A stretch of DNA of 64,000 nt from positions 183,584-247,583 of the forward strand of contig NZ_CACZTX010000009.1 in assembly GCF_902784195.1 (NCBI RefSeq), read 5' to 3'. Under the pieces are notes generated by a model that had not been told where the DNA came from, ran no database searches, and saw only the letters and a list, made by a program, of their open reading frames with translations. Each line of letters opens with the position of its first letter. The stretch's first letter is position 1. The position numbers and the translations under genes are program-made. Shown piece by piece: positions 28,569 to 37,120 of the stretch. This DNA comes from an uncultured Methanobrevibacter sp. (GTDB lineage: Archaea > Methanobacteriota > Methanobacteria > Methanobacteriales > Methanobacteriaceae).

Positions 28569-28929
28569 TATAAAAACCTCTTTTTATAAATTGTATATAA
28601 GTTAAGTATATAATTAAGTAAAATTATTTGTTAAGTTATTTATATTGTTGAATATTTTTGAAATACTTATGAAATAATAATCAATAAATGTTATCAAAGA
28701 TATATCAACGGATTTATTCTATAACTTACATGTAAAAATTACATGGTAACAATTACATGCAATATAAAATAAATCACATGTAATATAAGAATACTCAACT
28801 ATATGTATATTATTATATTTTTTATAATATATAAACTATATGATTATAATACTATTTTTTTAATAATTGAAAAAATTAAAAAAACAGTATATTAAGTATA
28901 AAACTTAATGAGATTTAATTAAAAAAATA
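28569..28929 (-). other. Upstream region of the EF-1alpha gene
   Basis: No gene. TATA-like boxes for tuf on the minus strand are seen at about 28587-28595 (CTTATATAC), 28600-28612 (AATTATATAC) and 28640-28650; I cannot tell which is used. The cluster of TTACATG motifs listed separately lies further upstream. Confidence 0.45.
28726..28784. promoter_or_regulatory. Cluster of four TTACATG motifs upstream of tuf
   Basis: The palindrome TTACATGTAA (28726-28735) is followed by TTACATGG (28739-28746), ATTACATGC (28752-28760) and the inverted CACATGTAAT (28775-28784). The first three are spaced 13-14 bases apart. Such a cluster suggests sites for a dimeric regulator, 160-220 bases before the tuf start. 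Confidence 0.45.
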
Positions 28930-28973
28930 ATTAATTAAAATAAAAAATTAAAATTAGGAAAAATTCCTAATTT
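28930..28973 (-). terminator. Hairpin plus T-runs between fusA and tuf
   Basis: Inverted repeat AAATTAGGAA (28951-28960) / TTCCTAATTT (28964-28973), followed on the minus strand by AATTTTTTATTTT and more T-runs. It lies about 105 bases past the fusA stop and looks like an intrinsic terminator. Confidence 0.6.
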
Positions 28974-29024
28974 AATAAAAACAGATCAGAAAAATTAAGA
29001 TAAAGATTATCTTAATTTAACTTA

Positions 29025-29088
29025 GAGATTATCTAATTTAGAACTTGTCTAATTTAGAACTTGTCTAACTTAGAACTTATCCTAAGTA
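29025..29088. repeat. 16-base tandem repeats spanning the end of fusA
   Basis: On the plus strand the unit GAACTTGTCTAATTTA and variants (GAACTTGTCTAACTTA, GAACTTATCCTAAGTA, AGATTATCTAATTTA) recur about four times. The last copy contains the fusA stop codon and final codons, so the others look like tandem copies of the gene's extreme 3' end. Confidence 0.75.
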
Positions 29089-31272
29089 GTGGTCAGGACC
29101 AAATGGTTCTGGGGATAATCCTTTTCTTTCTCTGATTTGTCTAATAATTTGACTTTGCAATTCTCTTGGTAATCTTTCGAAACCGGAGTTTTCAGTAGAC
29201 CATAAACATCTACCTTGAGTTGCAGATCTGATTTCACCAGCGAAACCGAACATTTCAGCTACAGGTACTTTAGCTTCAACGTTTACCATGTCACCTTCAG
29301 TTGGCATGTCGATGATTTGACCTCTTCTGTTTAAGATTTCTTTAGTACAGGATCCCATGTAATCAGTTGGGGTGTTAATGAAAACTTTTTGAACAGGTTC
29401 AAGTAAGGTAGGGTCTGCCATCATCATACCACCTTTAATAGCGTTACGGATAGCAGGTAAAATTTGAGCTGGTCCTCTGTGAACTGCGTCTTCGTGAAGT
29501 TTTGCATCTACAAGAGTGAATTTCATACCCATTGCAATTTCGTTTGCAACTGGACCTTCTTCGAGTGCAGATTCGAAACCTTCAATAACAAGCTCTTTGA
29601 TCTCATCTAAGTATTGAATACCACGAGTCATGTTGATGAATAAGGATTTGTTGTAAACATCCCATACTCTTCTAGCTTCTTCTTTGTCAAGACCATGTTC
29701 AATGAATTTTTGAGCTTCTTCCTTATCTTTGATTTTACCTTCTTTGATGTCACCATTTTGCAATGCTTGGAAGATTGAATCTTCTAAAGGTGCAACTTCA
29801 AGGTATAATCTGTTATGCTTGTTAGGAGATTTACCTTCTACAGGGTTAGCAGTTTTTCCTGCAACGGTTTCTCTGTATACAACAATGGGTTCGGAAGTGT
29901 TGATATCTACCCCTTTGTTGTTGATTCTTACACCGATAACTTCTAAGTGAAGTTCTCCCATACCGGAAACTAAGTGTTCACCAGTTTCTTCGTTAATGTT
30001 AACGTGAATGGTAGGGTCTTCTTTTGCAGTTTGTCTTAATACTTCAATAAGTTTTGGTAAGTCTTTAGTGTTTTTAGCTTCTACAGCTACAGTAACTACA
30101 GGTTCAGAGATGTGTTCAATTCCTTCAAACTCTACAATCTTGTTTTCAGGAGAACAGATGGTTTCACCTGCGGTAGCTCCTTTTGCACCAGTAATGTAAA
30201 CAATGTTACCAGCAGGAACCTTTTCAGTAGGAACTCTTTCAGGACCGAAGAAAACACCTACTTGTTGTACTCTGGATCTAGCTTGACCTCCTACCAAGAA
30301 CACTTCAGTACCTTGTTCTACAGTACCACCGTATACTCTACCGGTAGCTACTTCACCAGCGTGCTTATCTACAGATACATTAGTAACCATTACAGCTAAA
30401 GGTCCGTCAGGGCTGGTGTGAATCATGGTTTGACCAGCTTCACTTTCAATGTCTCCATCCCAAATGTTAGGACATCTGTATTGTTGGGAAACTTCAGGAG
30501 AAGGTAAGTGTTCTACTACCATACCTAATAATACTTCAGCTAAAGGTACTTTTTTAGCTAATTCTTTTTGGTTTTCATCATTACAGTAATCAATGATGTC
30601 TTTAAAGTTGATTCCGGTTTCTTGCATCATTGGGATGTTAATAGCCCAATTGTGGTATGCTGAACCGAATGCTACACTACCATCATCCACTTTTACAAGC
30701 CATTCATCTTTTTTATCTTTAGGAGCCATTTTAGTGATTAATTTGTTAGCTTCATTGATGATTCCAATGAATTTGTTTGCTAATTCTTCTGGTCCTAATT
30801 TTACTTCGTTGATTAATCTGTCAACTTTGTTAATGAATAATACAGGTTTAACTTTTTCTCTTAAAGCTTGTCTAAGTACAGTTTCAGTTTGAGGCATGAT
30901 ACCTTCTACTGCACATACAACTACTACTGCACCGTCTACAGCTCTCATTGCACGAGTTACGTCTCCACCGAAGTCAACGTGACCAGGAGTGTCAATTAAG
31001 TTAATTAAATATTCATCATCATGATATTCGTGTACCATAGATACGTTTGCAGCGTCAATGGTAATACCACGAGCTTGTTCTTGTTCGTCAAAATCTAAGA
31101 ATCTTTGGTCTCCAGCAAGTTCTTCAGAAATCATTCCTGCACCTGCTAAGAGATTGTCGGATAAAGTAGTTTTACCGTGGTCAATGTGTGCACAGATACC
31201 AATGTTTCTGATATTTGCAGGTTGATACATCAATTCTTTGATTTTTGCAATCATTTTGTCTCGTCTACTCAA
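29077..31272 (-). CDS. fusA: Elongation factor 2
   Basis: The 731-residue translocase GTPase. Motifs: [20 protein letters not shown] (P-loop), [11 protein letters not shown] (G3), NKVD (G4), and [13 protein letters not shown] near the C-terminus, whose His is the site converted to diphthamide. GTG and ATG codons exist just upstream, but GGTGAT at 31277-31282 is itself the ribosome binding site, placing the start at the TTG ending at 31272 (product begins [13 protein letters not shown]). A TATA-like TTAAATATAGA near 31308-31316 may give it its own promoter; the gap to rps7 is 209 bases. Confidence 0.96.
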   Translation of the reverse strand: MSRRDKMIAKIKELMYQPANIRNIGICAHIDHGKTTLSDNLLAGAGMISEELAGDQRFLDFDEQEQARGITIDAANVSMVHEYHDDEYLINLIDTPGHVDFGGDVTRAMRAVDGAVVVVCAVEGIMPQTETVLRQALREKVKPVLFINKVDRLINEVKLGPEELANKFIGIINEANKLITKMAPKDKKDEWLVKVDDGSVAFGSAYHNWAINIPMMQETGINFKDIIDYCNDENQKELAKKVPLAEVLLGMVVEHLPSPEVSQQYRCPNIWDGDIESEAGQTMIHTSPDGPLAVMVTNVSVDKHAGEVATGRVYGGTVEQGTEVFLVGGQARSRVQQVGVFFGPERVPTEKVPAGNIVYITGAKGATAGETICSPENKIVEFEGIEHISEPVVTVAVEAKNTKDLPKLIEVLRQTAKEDPTIHVNINEETGEHLVSGMGELHLEVIGVRINNKGVDINTSEPIVVYRETVAGKTANPVEGKSPNKHNRLYLEVAPLEDSIFQALQNGDIKEGKIKDKEEAQKFIEHGLDKEEARRVWDVYNKSLFINMTRGIQYLDEIKELVIEGFESALEEGPVANEIAMGMKFTLVDAKLHEDAVHRGPAQILPAIRNAIKGGMMMADPTLLEPVQKVFINTPTDYMGSCTKEILNRRGQIIDMPTEGDMVNVEAKVPVAEMFGFAGEIRSATQGRCLWSTENSGFERLPRELQSQIIRQIRERKGLSPEPFGPDHYLG

Positions 31273-31481
31273 AATCATCACCTATAAACATTAGTTTATT
31301 ATTTAAGTCTATATTTAAGTCAATATTATGTCTTTTAAATAAAAAAAATTAAAAAATTAAAGAATATAAAAATTAAACAGAATTCAGATTAGAATGCTTT
31401 TTTAAAAATTTAATTAAAAATTCAAAAAAGAAATTAAAAATAAAATTCTGATTAATTCTATAATTATTAAAAACACTAAAA

Positions 31482-32042
31482 TTAGTGTGCTGCTTTTGCA
31501 ACTCTTTCTTTTTCTTCTTTTTTCTGTAAAGCGAAACTTCTAGTATCTTCTTCAGATGCAAAGATTAATTCGTTTGCTAAACATTCAGCTACAGATTTTC
31601 TGTTTTTGAATGCAGATTGTAAAGTTCCTCTAGTTAAGAATCCTAAAGAAAGGTCTACTCTTCTTTGTGGAGAAATGTCTACAGCTACTTGGTATCCAAT
31701 ACCACCGTATTTAATACGGGTAGTTTCTTCACGTGGAGAAGTGTTTTCTACAGCAGTAACTAAAACTTGAACAGGGTTCTTTTTAGTTCTTTTGTGAATA
31801 ATTTCTAAAGCTTCTTTTACAATATTGTAAGCTTTGTTCTTTTTACCAGAGTTTCTTTGGGTTCTCATGATTTTGTTCATTAATCTTTCTACAATAGAAA
31901 CTTTGGATTTTGCAAATTGTCTTTTTACGTGTCTACCTAAAGTATGAGGAACGATAGTTTCATCTAAGCAGATGTATCTTTTTAAACCTAAATCTTGTAC
32001 CTCTACTTCGTCAAGGTCCCATTTATCAAATAATTTAGCCAT
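31482..32042 (-). CDS. rps7: 30S ribosomal protein S7
   Basis: The 186-residue S7 (uS7), which organises the head of the small subunit. Recognised from KSKVSIVERLMNKIMRTQRN, NPVQVLVTAVENTSPREETT and YQVAVDISPQRRVDLSLGFL. GAGGTAA precedes the ATG, 14 bases behind the rps12 stop; co-transcribed with rps12. Confidence 0.96.
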   Translation of the reverse strand: MAKLFDKWDLDEVEVQDLGLKRYICLDETIVPHTLGRHVKRQFAKSKVSIVERLMNKIMRTQRNSGKKNKAYNIVKEALEIIHKRTKKNPVQVLVTAVENTSPREETTRIKYGGIGYQVAVDISPQRRVDLSLGFLTRGTLQSAFKNRKSVAECLANELIFASEEDTRSFALQKKEEKERVAKAAH

Positions 32043-32056
32043 GAAAATTACCTCAA

Positions 32057-32482
32057 TTATCTTACTGGTTTATCAATTTTTCCGCTTACCATTTCGGATA
32101 AAGCAACATTGTTAACTTTACTTACTTTCCAACGAACTCCTGGAATGTCACCCATGGATCTTCCAGATGGTCCACCGATACCTTCAATCATAACTTCATC
32201 GTGCTCATCGATAAAACCGATTGCTCCGTCACCTGGTGCAAATGCAGTTAATTGTTTACCGTTTTTGATTAATTGAACACGAACACATTTACGAATAGCA
32301 GAGTTAGGTTGCTTTGCTTCAATTCCTACTTTTTCAATAACGATTCCTCTAGCTTGAGGTGCCCCTTCGAGAGGGTCTGCTTTTACATCTAAACGTAATG
32401 CTCTTCTTTTGTAATCTACGTCTTTCCATTTAAAATTTTGTCTATTCTTTTTAAGCTTTTTAGCAGCAAAAAGTCCTGGCAT
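32057..32482 (-). CDS. rps12: 30S ribosomal protein S12
   Basis: The 141-residue archaeal S12 (uS12) of the decoding centre. The diagnostic loop [20 protein letters not shown] is present, followed by the second conserved loop [27 protein letters not shown] precedes the ATG. It heads the S12-S7 unit; the 788 bases upstream contain no gene. Confidence 0.96.
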   Translation of the reverse strand: MPGLFAAKKLKKNRQNFKWKDVDYKRRALRLDVKADPLEGAPQARGIVIEKVGIEAKQPNSAIRKCVRVQLIKNGKQLTAFAPGDGAIGFIDEHDEVMIEGIGGPSGRSMGDIPGVRWKVSKVNNVALSEMVSGKIDKPVR

Positions 32483-33089
32483 ATTTATTCTTCCTCTTAA
32501 GTTTTTACGACAAATGTCTTTTTGAATAAATTACAAGATTAAAATAATTAATTCCATTCAGATAGAAGTCCACCGCTGCGATTTACTATTATATTTACTA
32601 AACATTCCATTAGGACTCTAAATTAAGGTGATTAAGCTCAATTGATGTCCAAAACACTAAAATTATACGATAAAATAACCATATAATAGCAATCAAAACT
32701 CCTATACAAAATAGAATATAAGTATAGAATCTAATTAAATACATTAATTAAACGAATTCTTTGATAATTTAATTAATGTTTGAATCATTGAAATTCAATT
32801 TGAAATCCAATGATGTGAAAATAATATAGGTAAAACTATAATAAATACAAGAAAACTATAGCAAAAACGCACACATAGCTATTAGTTTTAGAAATAAAGA
32901 AATTATAGCTAATAAATTATATTAATCAACATTAAAAATTAAGATAAAATTTTTTACACACAAATGTTAATTTAACATAATGTTACCTATTATAATAATA
33001 TATTATAATAACTTTATTAATAAATGTTTGGTTTTTTGATGTGTGATGGTGATGAAATTACTAAAAATTAAAAATAATTTGAAGATTTG
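32483..33089. other. Long leader/promoter region of rps12
   Basis: An unusually long gap for a ribosomal operon. No open frame above chance. Candidate minus-strand TATA elements lie at 32583-32597 (AAATATAATAG), 32709-32721 (ACTTATATTC) and 33016-33029 (AAACATTTATTAAT). A 13-base perfect palindrome TGTTAATTTAACA stands at 32965-32977. Near the gene, AGTCC/GGACT arms around 32570-32618 could form a leader hairpin next to the relatively GC-rich CGCAGCGGTGGACT. None of this is proven. Confidence 0.4.
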
Positions 33090-33157
33090 AAAAATGAAAA
33101 AATAAAATAAAAAAATAAAAAAGTAAACATAATCTAAAATTATTTTTTAGATTATGT
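33090..33157 (-). terminator. Strong hairpin plus T-runs after nusA
   Basis: Perfect 13-base arms ACATAATCTAAAA (33127-33139) and TTTTAGATTATGT (33145-33157) with a 5-base loop, followed on the minus strand by TTACTTTTTTATTTTTTTAT and more T-runs. It lies 115 bases past the nusA stop. It looks like an intrinsic terminator closing the L30e-nusA unit. Confidence 0.65.
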
Positions 33158-33270
33158 GAAATTAACCATAAACAATAATGCAAAATAAAAATATTAGAAA
33201 AGAATTATTTTAAAAAAAACTAATTTAAAAAATTATTTTTAAAATAATTTTTAAATATTCTTTTTAAATA

Positions 33271-33702
33271 TTATTTTAAAATAATATTATTTATTTCATG
33301 TTGTCTTTTTGCTAATAATTTTGCTCTTTCAATGTTAATACCATTTTTACCAATAGCTATTCTTTTATTAGAAGAATCTGTATTGACAATAGCTATTTTT
33401 TCATCGTTGTTTTTCTCAACGATTTTTATGGATTTCAACTCAGCAGGGGATAAAACATTCTTAATGAATTGAGCAGGATCTTCATTGTGCTCAATGATTT
33501 CAACTCCTCTACCAACTGCTTTTTTAACTTTGGTTACAGTGCTTCCGCCTTTACCAATAGCTAAACCCATATCACCGTTTTTAACAACAAAGGTAACTTT
33601 GGAATTTTCATCATCAAGTATGCAATCTTTTACCATTGCACCAGTCATGCTCTCAAAGAGAGCTATAAAACGGATTTCATTTGCATTAAATTTAATAGAC
33701 AC
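33271..33702 (-). CDS. nusA: NusA-like transcription termination/antitermination factor
   Basis: The short 143-residue archaeal NusA, consisting of two KH-type RNA-binding domains: first KH with GLAIGKGGSTVTKVKKAVG, second with RIAIGKNGINIERAKLLAKR (GxxG loops GKGG and GKNG). It binds RNA near RNA polymerase. The start is GTG (33700-33702), with GGGGTAGA upstream; no ATG is suitable. It is 5 bases behind the rpl30e stop, so the two are one unit. Confidence 0.93.
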   Translation of the reverse strand: MSIKFNANEIRFIALFESMTGAMVKDCILDDENSKVTFVVKNGDMGLAIGKGGSTVTKVKKAVGRGVEIIEHNEDPAQFIKNVLSPAELKSIKIVEKNNDEKIAIVNTDSSNKRIAIGKNGINIERAKLLAKRQHEINNIILK

Positions 33703-33707
33703 AAAAT

Positions 33708-34007
33708 CTACCCCATTTTTTCTAAGATAGTAGAATCTCCTGGATCGTTTATGATTAAAGTAGCTACAGTGAAAGGTTTACCGCAAACGGAACCTAAGTC
33801 TACACTAGTTCCTTCATATACAATGAAAGGAATTTCAGAGAGATTTGCATAATATTCTACATCTTCTAAAATTTCTTTAGGACTGTTAGCTGCAACAACT
33901 GCAAGTCTACCTTTACCTAATTTTAAAGATTGAATAGATTTTTCTGAGCCGAGAGTGACATCTCCTGTGTCTACTGCAACTCTTATTCCTCTTTCTATAT
34001 CCATCAT
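33708..34007 (-). CDS. rpl30e: 50S ribosomal protein L30e
   Basis: A 99-residue member of the L7Ae/L30e RNA-binding family: KSIQSLKLGKGRLAVVAANS, PFIVYEGTSVDLGSVCGKPF, LIINDPGDS. In this group it normally stands directly after rpoA2; here the 11-kb chaperone block lies between. AGGAGG precedes tandem ATGs, either of which could be used. A candidate promoter is at 34208-34217. Confidence 0.93.
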   Translation of the reverse strand: MMDIERGIRVAVDTGDVTLGSEKSIQSLKLGKGRLAVVAANSPKEILEDVEYYANLSEIPFIVYEGTSVDLGSVCGKPFTVATLIINDPGDSTILEKMG

Positions 34008-34207
34008 CTGCCTCCTAAATTTTAATTTAAAAAGTAATAGTATAGAGTAATTTAAAGTGCTATTAATTTTGTTAAATAATAAAATTAAATAAAAATTAGA
34101 ATTTAAAAATTTGAAATAACCATATTAATCTAATTAATAATTAAATTAAATAAAAAATTGAATAACAATTAAAAATTAAACTAACACTATATAATATAGC
34201 ATTTATG

Positions 34208-34217
34208 ATATATAAAT
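34208..34217 (-). promoter_or_regulatory. TATA-like box upstream of rpl30e
   Basis: AATATTTATATATCAT on the minus strand, with the core at 34208-34217, lies in the 252-base gap between the inserted block and rpl30e, about 200 bases before the start codon. A second, weaker CTATATTATATAG is next to it. It could restore transcription of L30e-nusA after the insertion. Confidence 0.45.
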
Positions 34218-34259
34218 ATTATTAAAATGAATATCTAATTAATCAAAAAATTCTTAAAG

Positions 34260-35219
34260 TTAATTCTGTTTATTGATTTCATTAATTACTTTAAATTTAT
34301 CAGTGTATTGAGATATAATATCACTGTATTCTCCTTTATTCTCAAAAAATATTTTAATAGGAATAGCCAAGGAAACAAAAGTAATATGTTTAACTTTTTG
34401 AATATCCTCCATAGCAGAAATATCTTCTAAATCACCACGGGCAGTGTTTGATTCAATTCTATCAACATTAAATTGGATTTTAATCTTTTCTTTTAAATCA
34501 TCATCAATGAATTCATTTAATATTTTAATAATATCTTGAGCAATTGATTTACCAAAACTTAGTTCAAATAAAGCATTTTCCTTTTCTTGATTTTCTTTAA
34601 ATGAATCTAAAATTTCATAAATATCATCAAAATTTTGATATCCTGATGGAATAAATTTTTCTTGGACAATACAAGAACAATATTCATCCATTAAAAAAGC
34701 ATTCTTAAATTTCAAAGAAGCTGCAACAACTGCTTCTAATCCATCATCTTTTTCAACACCTAAAACATAAGCCATAATATTTTCTAAAATTTCGGCAAGT
34801 AAATGGTGAGTTAATTCCTTTAAAATATTCAAAATCTTTTGTGAAGAGTTTAGTCTCTCATCAACTTTAATTAAGTTAAATCCATAACTACTATCCCCCT
34901 CACCCTCGATTTTAGATAAAATTGGTGTAAAACTTAAAGCAATATACATAATCCTTTTAAGAGGGAATAAATCCATTTCATCATACTCAGAATCACTTAT
35001 TAACTTAGCATAATTAATTTTAGCACTAGCTATGATATCATTAATAACATTTTCATACTCATCATAACTTAATGAAGCAGAATCAAGTTTATCTATAGTT
35101 TCTTGACCCAGATACTTGTCAAAGCCACCGAAACTAAGATCAAATTCATTTCCACAATTTATACAAAATTTTGCAATATCTGGAGATTCTTCTCCACAAT
35201 GAAAACAAGTTTTAACCAT
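34260..35219 (-). CDS. Zinc-ribbon protein with degenerate zincin-like motif
   Basis: A 319-residue soluble protein, last gene of the inserted block. An N-terminal zinc ribbon (CFHCG residues 5-9, CINCG 19-23) is followed by a mostly helical domain. Residues 134-138 read KELTH within NILKELTHHLLAEILE; this resembles the metalloprotease HExxH helix with the first His replaced by Lys, and MDEYCS at 177-182 resembles the downstream acidic element of such enzymes. I therefore see a possible inactive or altered zincin; this is my inference. The stop of the preceding gene is 18 bases away, so translation is coupled. The partner of the ribbon is unknown. Confidence 0.55.
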   Translation of the reverse strand: MVKTCFHCGEESPDIAKFCINCGNEFDLSFGGFDKYLGQETIDKLDSASLSYDEYENVINDIIASAKINYAKLISDSEYDEMDLFPLKRIMYIALSFTPILSKIEGEGDSSYGFNLIKVDERLNSSQKILNILKELTHHLLAEILENIMAYVLGVEKDDGLEAVVAASLKFKNAFLMDEYCSCIVQEKFIPSGYQNFDDIYEILDSFKENQEKENALFELSFGKSIAQDIIKILNEFIDDDLKEKIKIQFNVDRIESNTARGDLEDISAMEDIQKVKHITFVSLAIPIKIFFENKGEYSDIISQYTDKFKVINEINKQN

Positions 35220-35237
35220 AATACCACCATTAGAATA

Positions 35238-35783
35238 TTAATTTTTAATTGGATTTCCACAAGTTTGACAAAATTTCGCTCCAGAATCTATTCTAGATCC
35301 ACACTTACTACAAAACTTAGAGTCTAAAGAATCTTTAGATTTAAGTCCCATTCCCCGTGATTTAAAACTTTTTATAGAATTTAGAATAGTATAAATATCA
35401 TCTTCAATGAACAATTTTTCTTTCCCATTAAAAACTATAAATAAAACTGAAAAACCCAATTCTGGAATATTACAACGATAACGAATATTTCCAGATGCAT
35501 CATCTTTAGTTTTTATTATAATTCTTTCTTTTTCTTCAAAACTATAACGATGAATATCTAAAATAGAATCCCCATCTTCTTTAATAACTTCTTCAAATTT
35601 GGAGTTAGGAATTCTATCAGTGATAAAAATTTCATTAAAAACTGCAAAGACACTAATCAAACCTAAAAGTGTTCTCTTTTCAAAAGAAGCAATTATATCA
35701 AGTTCTCTATGTTCATCTGTTGTGTTTTCAACATAGCCCTCTGGATAATCAAAACTTATTTTATCATTTTTAAAAGTTACCAT
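35238..35783 (-). CDS. Small protein with C-terminal zinc ribbon
   Basis: The ATG ending at 35783 is preferred over one four codons upstream because GAGGAG stands 4 bases before it; this gives 181 residues. The N-terminal 140 residues alternate strands and helices (FKNDKISFDYPEGYV at the start, IYTILNSIKSFK at the end), like small PsbP/Mog1-type alpha-beta domains, but I make no family call. The C-terminus is a zinc ribbon (FCSKCGSRIDSGAKFCQTCG, near 155-174). It stands between the A'' paralogue and the zincin-like gene, in the same probable operon. Confidence 0.55.
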   Translation of the reverse strand: MVTFKNDKISFDYPEGYVENTTDEHRELDIIASFEKRTLLGLISVFAVFNEIFITDRIPNSKFEEVIKEDGDSILDIHRYSFEEKERIIIKTKDDASGNIRYRCNIPELGFSVLFIVFNGKEKLFIEDDIYTILNSIKSFKSRGMGLKSKDSLDSKFCSKCGSRIDSGAKFCQTCGNPIKN

Positions 35784-35834
35784 AAAACTCCTCATAAAAT
35801 ATCATAACTAATTCATATAATTTAAAACAGAAAT

Positions 35835-37001
35835 CTAATCCTTATGTTTTTGTTTAACTGAAGAAGAACCCTTGCTCATAGGTATAGCTTGGCCAACAAT
35901 AATATTTTCAATAACTCCAGTTAAATCATCAACTTCCCCCCTTATGCTTGCATTGAGTAATTGCTCACCAGACATCTCAAATGCTGCACGAGCAAGTACG
36001 CTTGATTTATCACCACTAATACCATAACGGCCAATGGATTTTACAATACCTTCAGAAGTCATCGCATCTGCAACAATCATAATATGCCTAATATCCACAT
36101 TCAAACCCTGGTCTAAAAAGACAGTATGAAGTTCGTTAATAATAGCGTTACGTGCAGCTTCAATACCCAAAACAAGTTCAATCTCATGAATATCATTAGT
36201 AGTAGATCTTACTTTATCTATACCCTCAATTTTAAGAATCGCCCTAAGATTGGAACCTTCTGTTTGGATAACCCACTCAGAATCAACAGAACCGAGTCCC
36301 GCTTTATAAACAAAAGCTTTGCCAATACCTCTAATGCCACTAATCTGCAAATCACGGATAATGTCTGCAAGATCCCTAAGCTCACGAATAGAGCCATTTC
36401 GAGATTCAAAGAATAATTTATCCCCTTCAATACCAACTTTCCTAAAACGTCTTCCAATATGATTTATAATATCATAATAATCTAATCTTCTATTAGCTAT
36501 TTTTTCCTCATCAAGACAAGCTACGACCCAATTATTAGCATAATCTAAACTAAAGTCAGATAGTACATCATTTAATGAACTTTTACCAATTCTGCTTGCG
36601 ATATTCCTGACGAATTCCTCATCGTTTTTGAACTCGTCCTCAAAATAAATAGTCATAGTAGGATTAGAAATTAATCTCCTCGCATCCAAAATTTCAATAG
36701 CCCGAATAAGAGATTTTTTACCATTTACACTATAGCCTCTATGCTTATTATCATACAACATCTGAGTAAATGCTTCACCAATTGATTGGCCTGCAATAAT
36801 TCCTACAGCTTCCCCCTCTTCTGCAGCCTCCCTTTCTAAGGATTCTTGAACTTTAAGAACTAAGTTATTTAATTCGCCATCGGTTAAATCCCTTCTAATA
36901 TAAACTGATGCCAAATCTTCAACAAGCTTTTTGGGAAACTGAAGATTATTCATTTTTAATACATTTTCAACTATTAATATAGCTTCAACCATTTCCACCA
37001 T
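35835..37001 (-). CDS. Divergent second RNA polymerase subunit A'' lacking the trigger-loop sequence
   Basis: The ATG ending at 37001, with GGTG 5 bases upstream, gives 388 residues, the normal size of archaeal A''. It aligns from end to end with the genuine A'' next door: helical module (LPKK-like region, RRDLTDGELNNLVLKV), GEAVGIIAGQSIGE (63-76), [76 protein letters not shown] and [18 protein letters not shown]. The exception is residues 77-100: where A'' has [20 protein letters not shown], this protein has AFTQMLYDNKHRGYSVNGKK, so the catalytic trigger loop, including its conserved His, is gone. It cannot be expected to catalyse normally, yet it is an intact reading frame. A TATA-like ACTTTTTATAAAG lies at 37051-37062. 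Confidence 0.88.
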   Translation of the reverse strand: MVEMVEAILIVENVLKMNNLQFPKKLVEDLASVYIRRDLTDGELNNLVLKVQESLEREAAEEGEAVGIIAGQSIGEAFTQMLYDNKHRGYSVNGKKSLIRAIEILDARRLISNPTMTIYFEDEFKNDEEFVRNIASRIGKSSLNDVLSDFSLDYANNWVVACLDEEKIANRRLDYYDIINHIGRRFRKVGIEGDKLFFESRNGSIRELRDLADIIRDLQISGIRGIGKAFVYKAGLGSVDSEWVIQTEGSNLRAILKIEGIDKVRSTTNDIHEIELVLGIEAARNAIINELHTVFLDQGLNVDIRHIMIVADAMTSEGIVKSIGRYGISGDKSSVLARAAFEMSGEQLLNASIRGEVDDLTGVIENIIVGQAIPMSKGSSSVKQKHKD

Positions 37002-37120
37002 AAAAGCACCTAACATATTTCCAAATATCAAAATTTCATAAAAAAACTTTATAAAAAGTAAAATTAAACTGTTAATAAAAATTATTTTTATAAAAGTTTT
37101 TAATTAAAATTAAAGTATAA

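Noticed and set aside
33040..33060. C/D box RNA (GTGATGA on the plus strand)
   Set aside because: No matching D box CTGA at a suitable distance.
34008..34259. Integration site (att repeats or tRNA fragment) at the edge of the inserted block
   Set aside because: No direct repeat shared with 44998-45314 and no tRNA piece could be found by eye.
35835..37001. A'' paralogue as a pseudogene or duplicated assembly
   Set aside because: The frame is complete with a good start and stop, differs from the other copy throughout, and keeps all conserved segments except the trigger loop.
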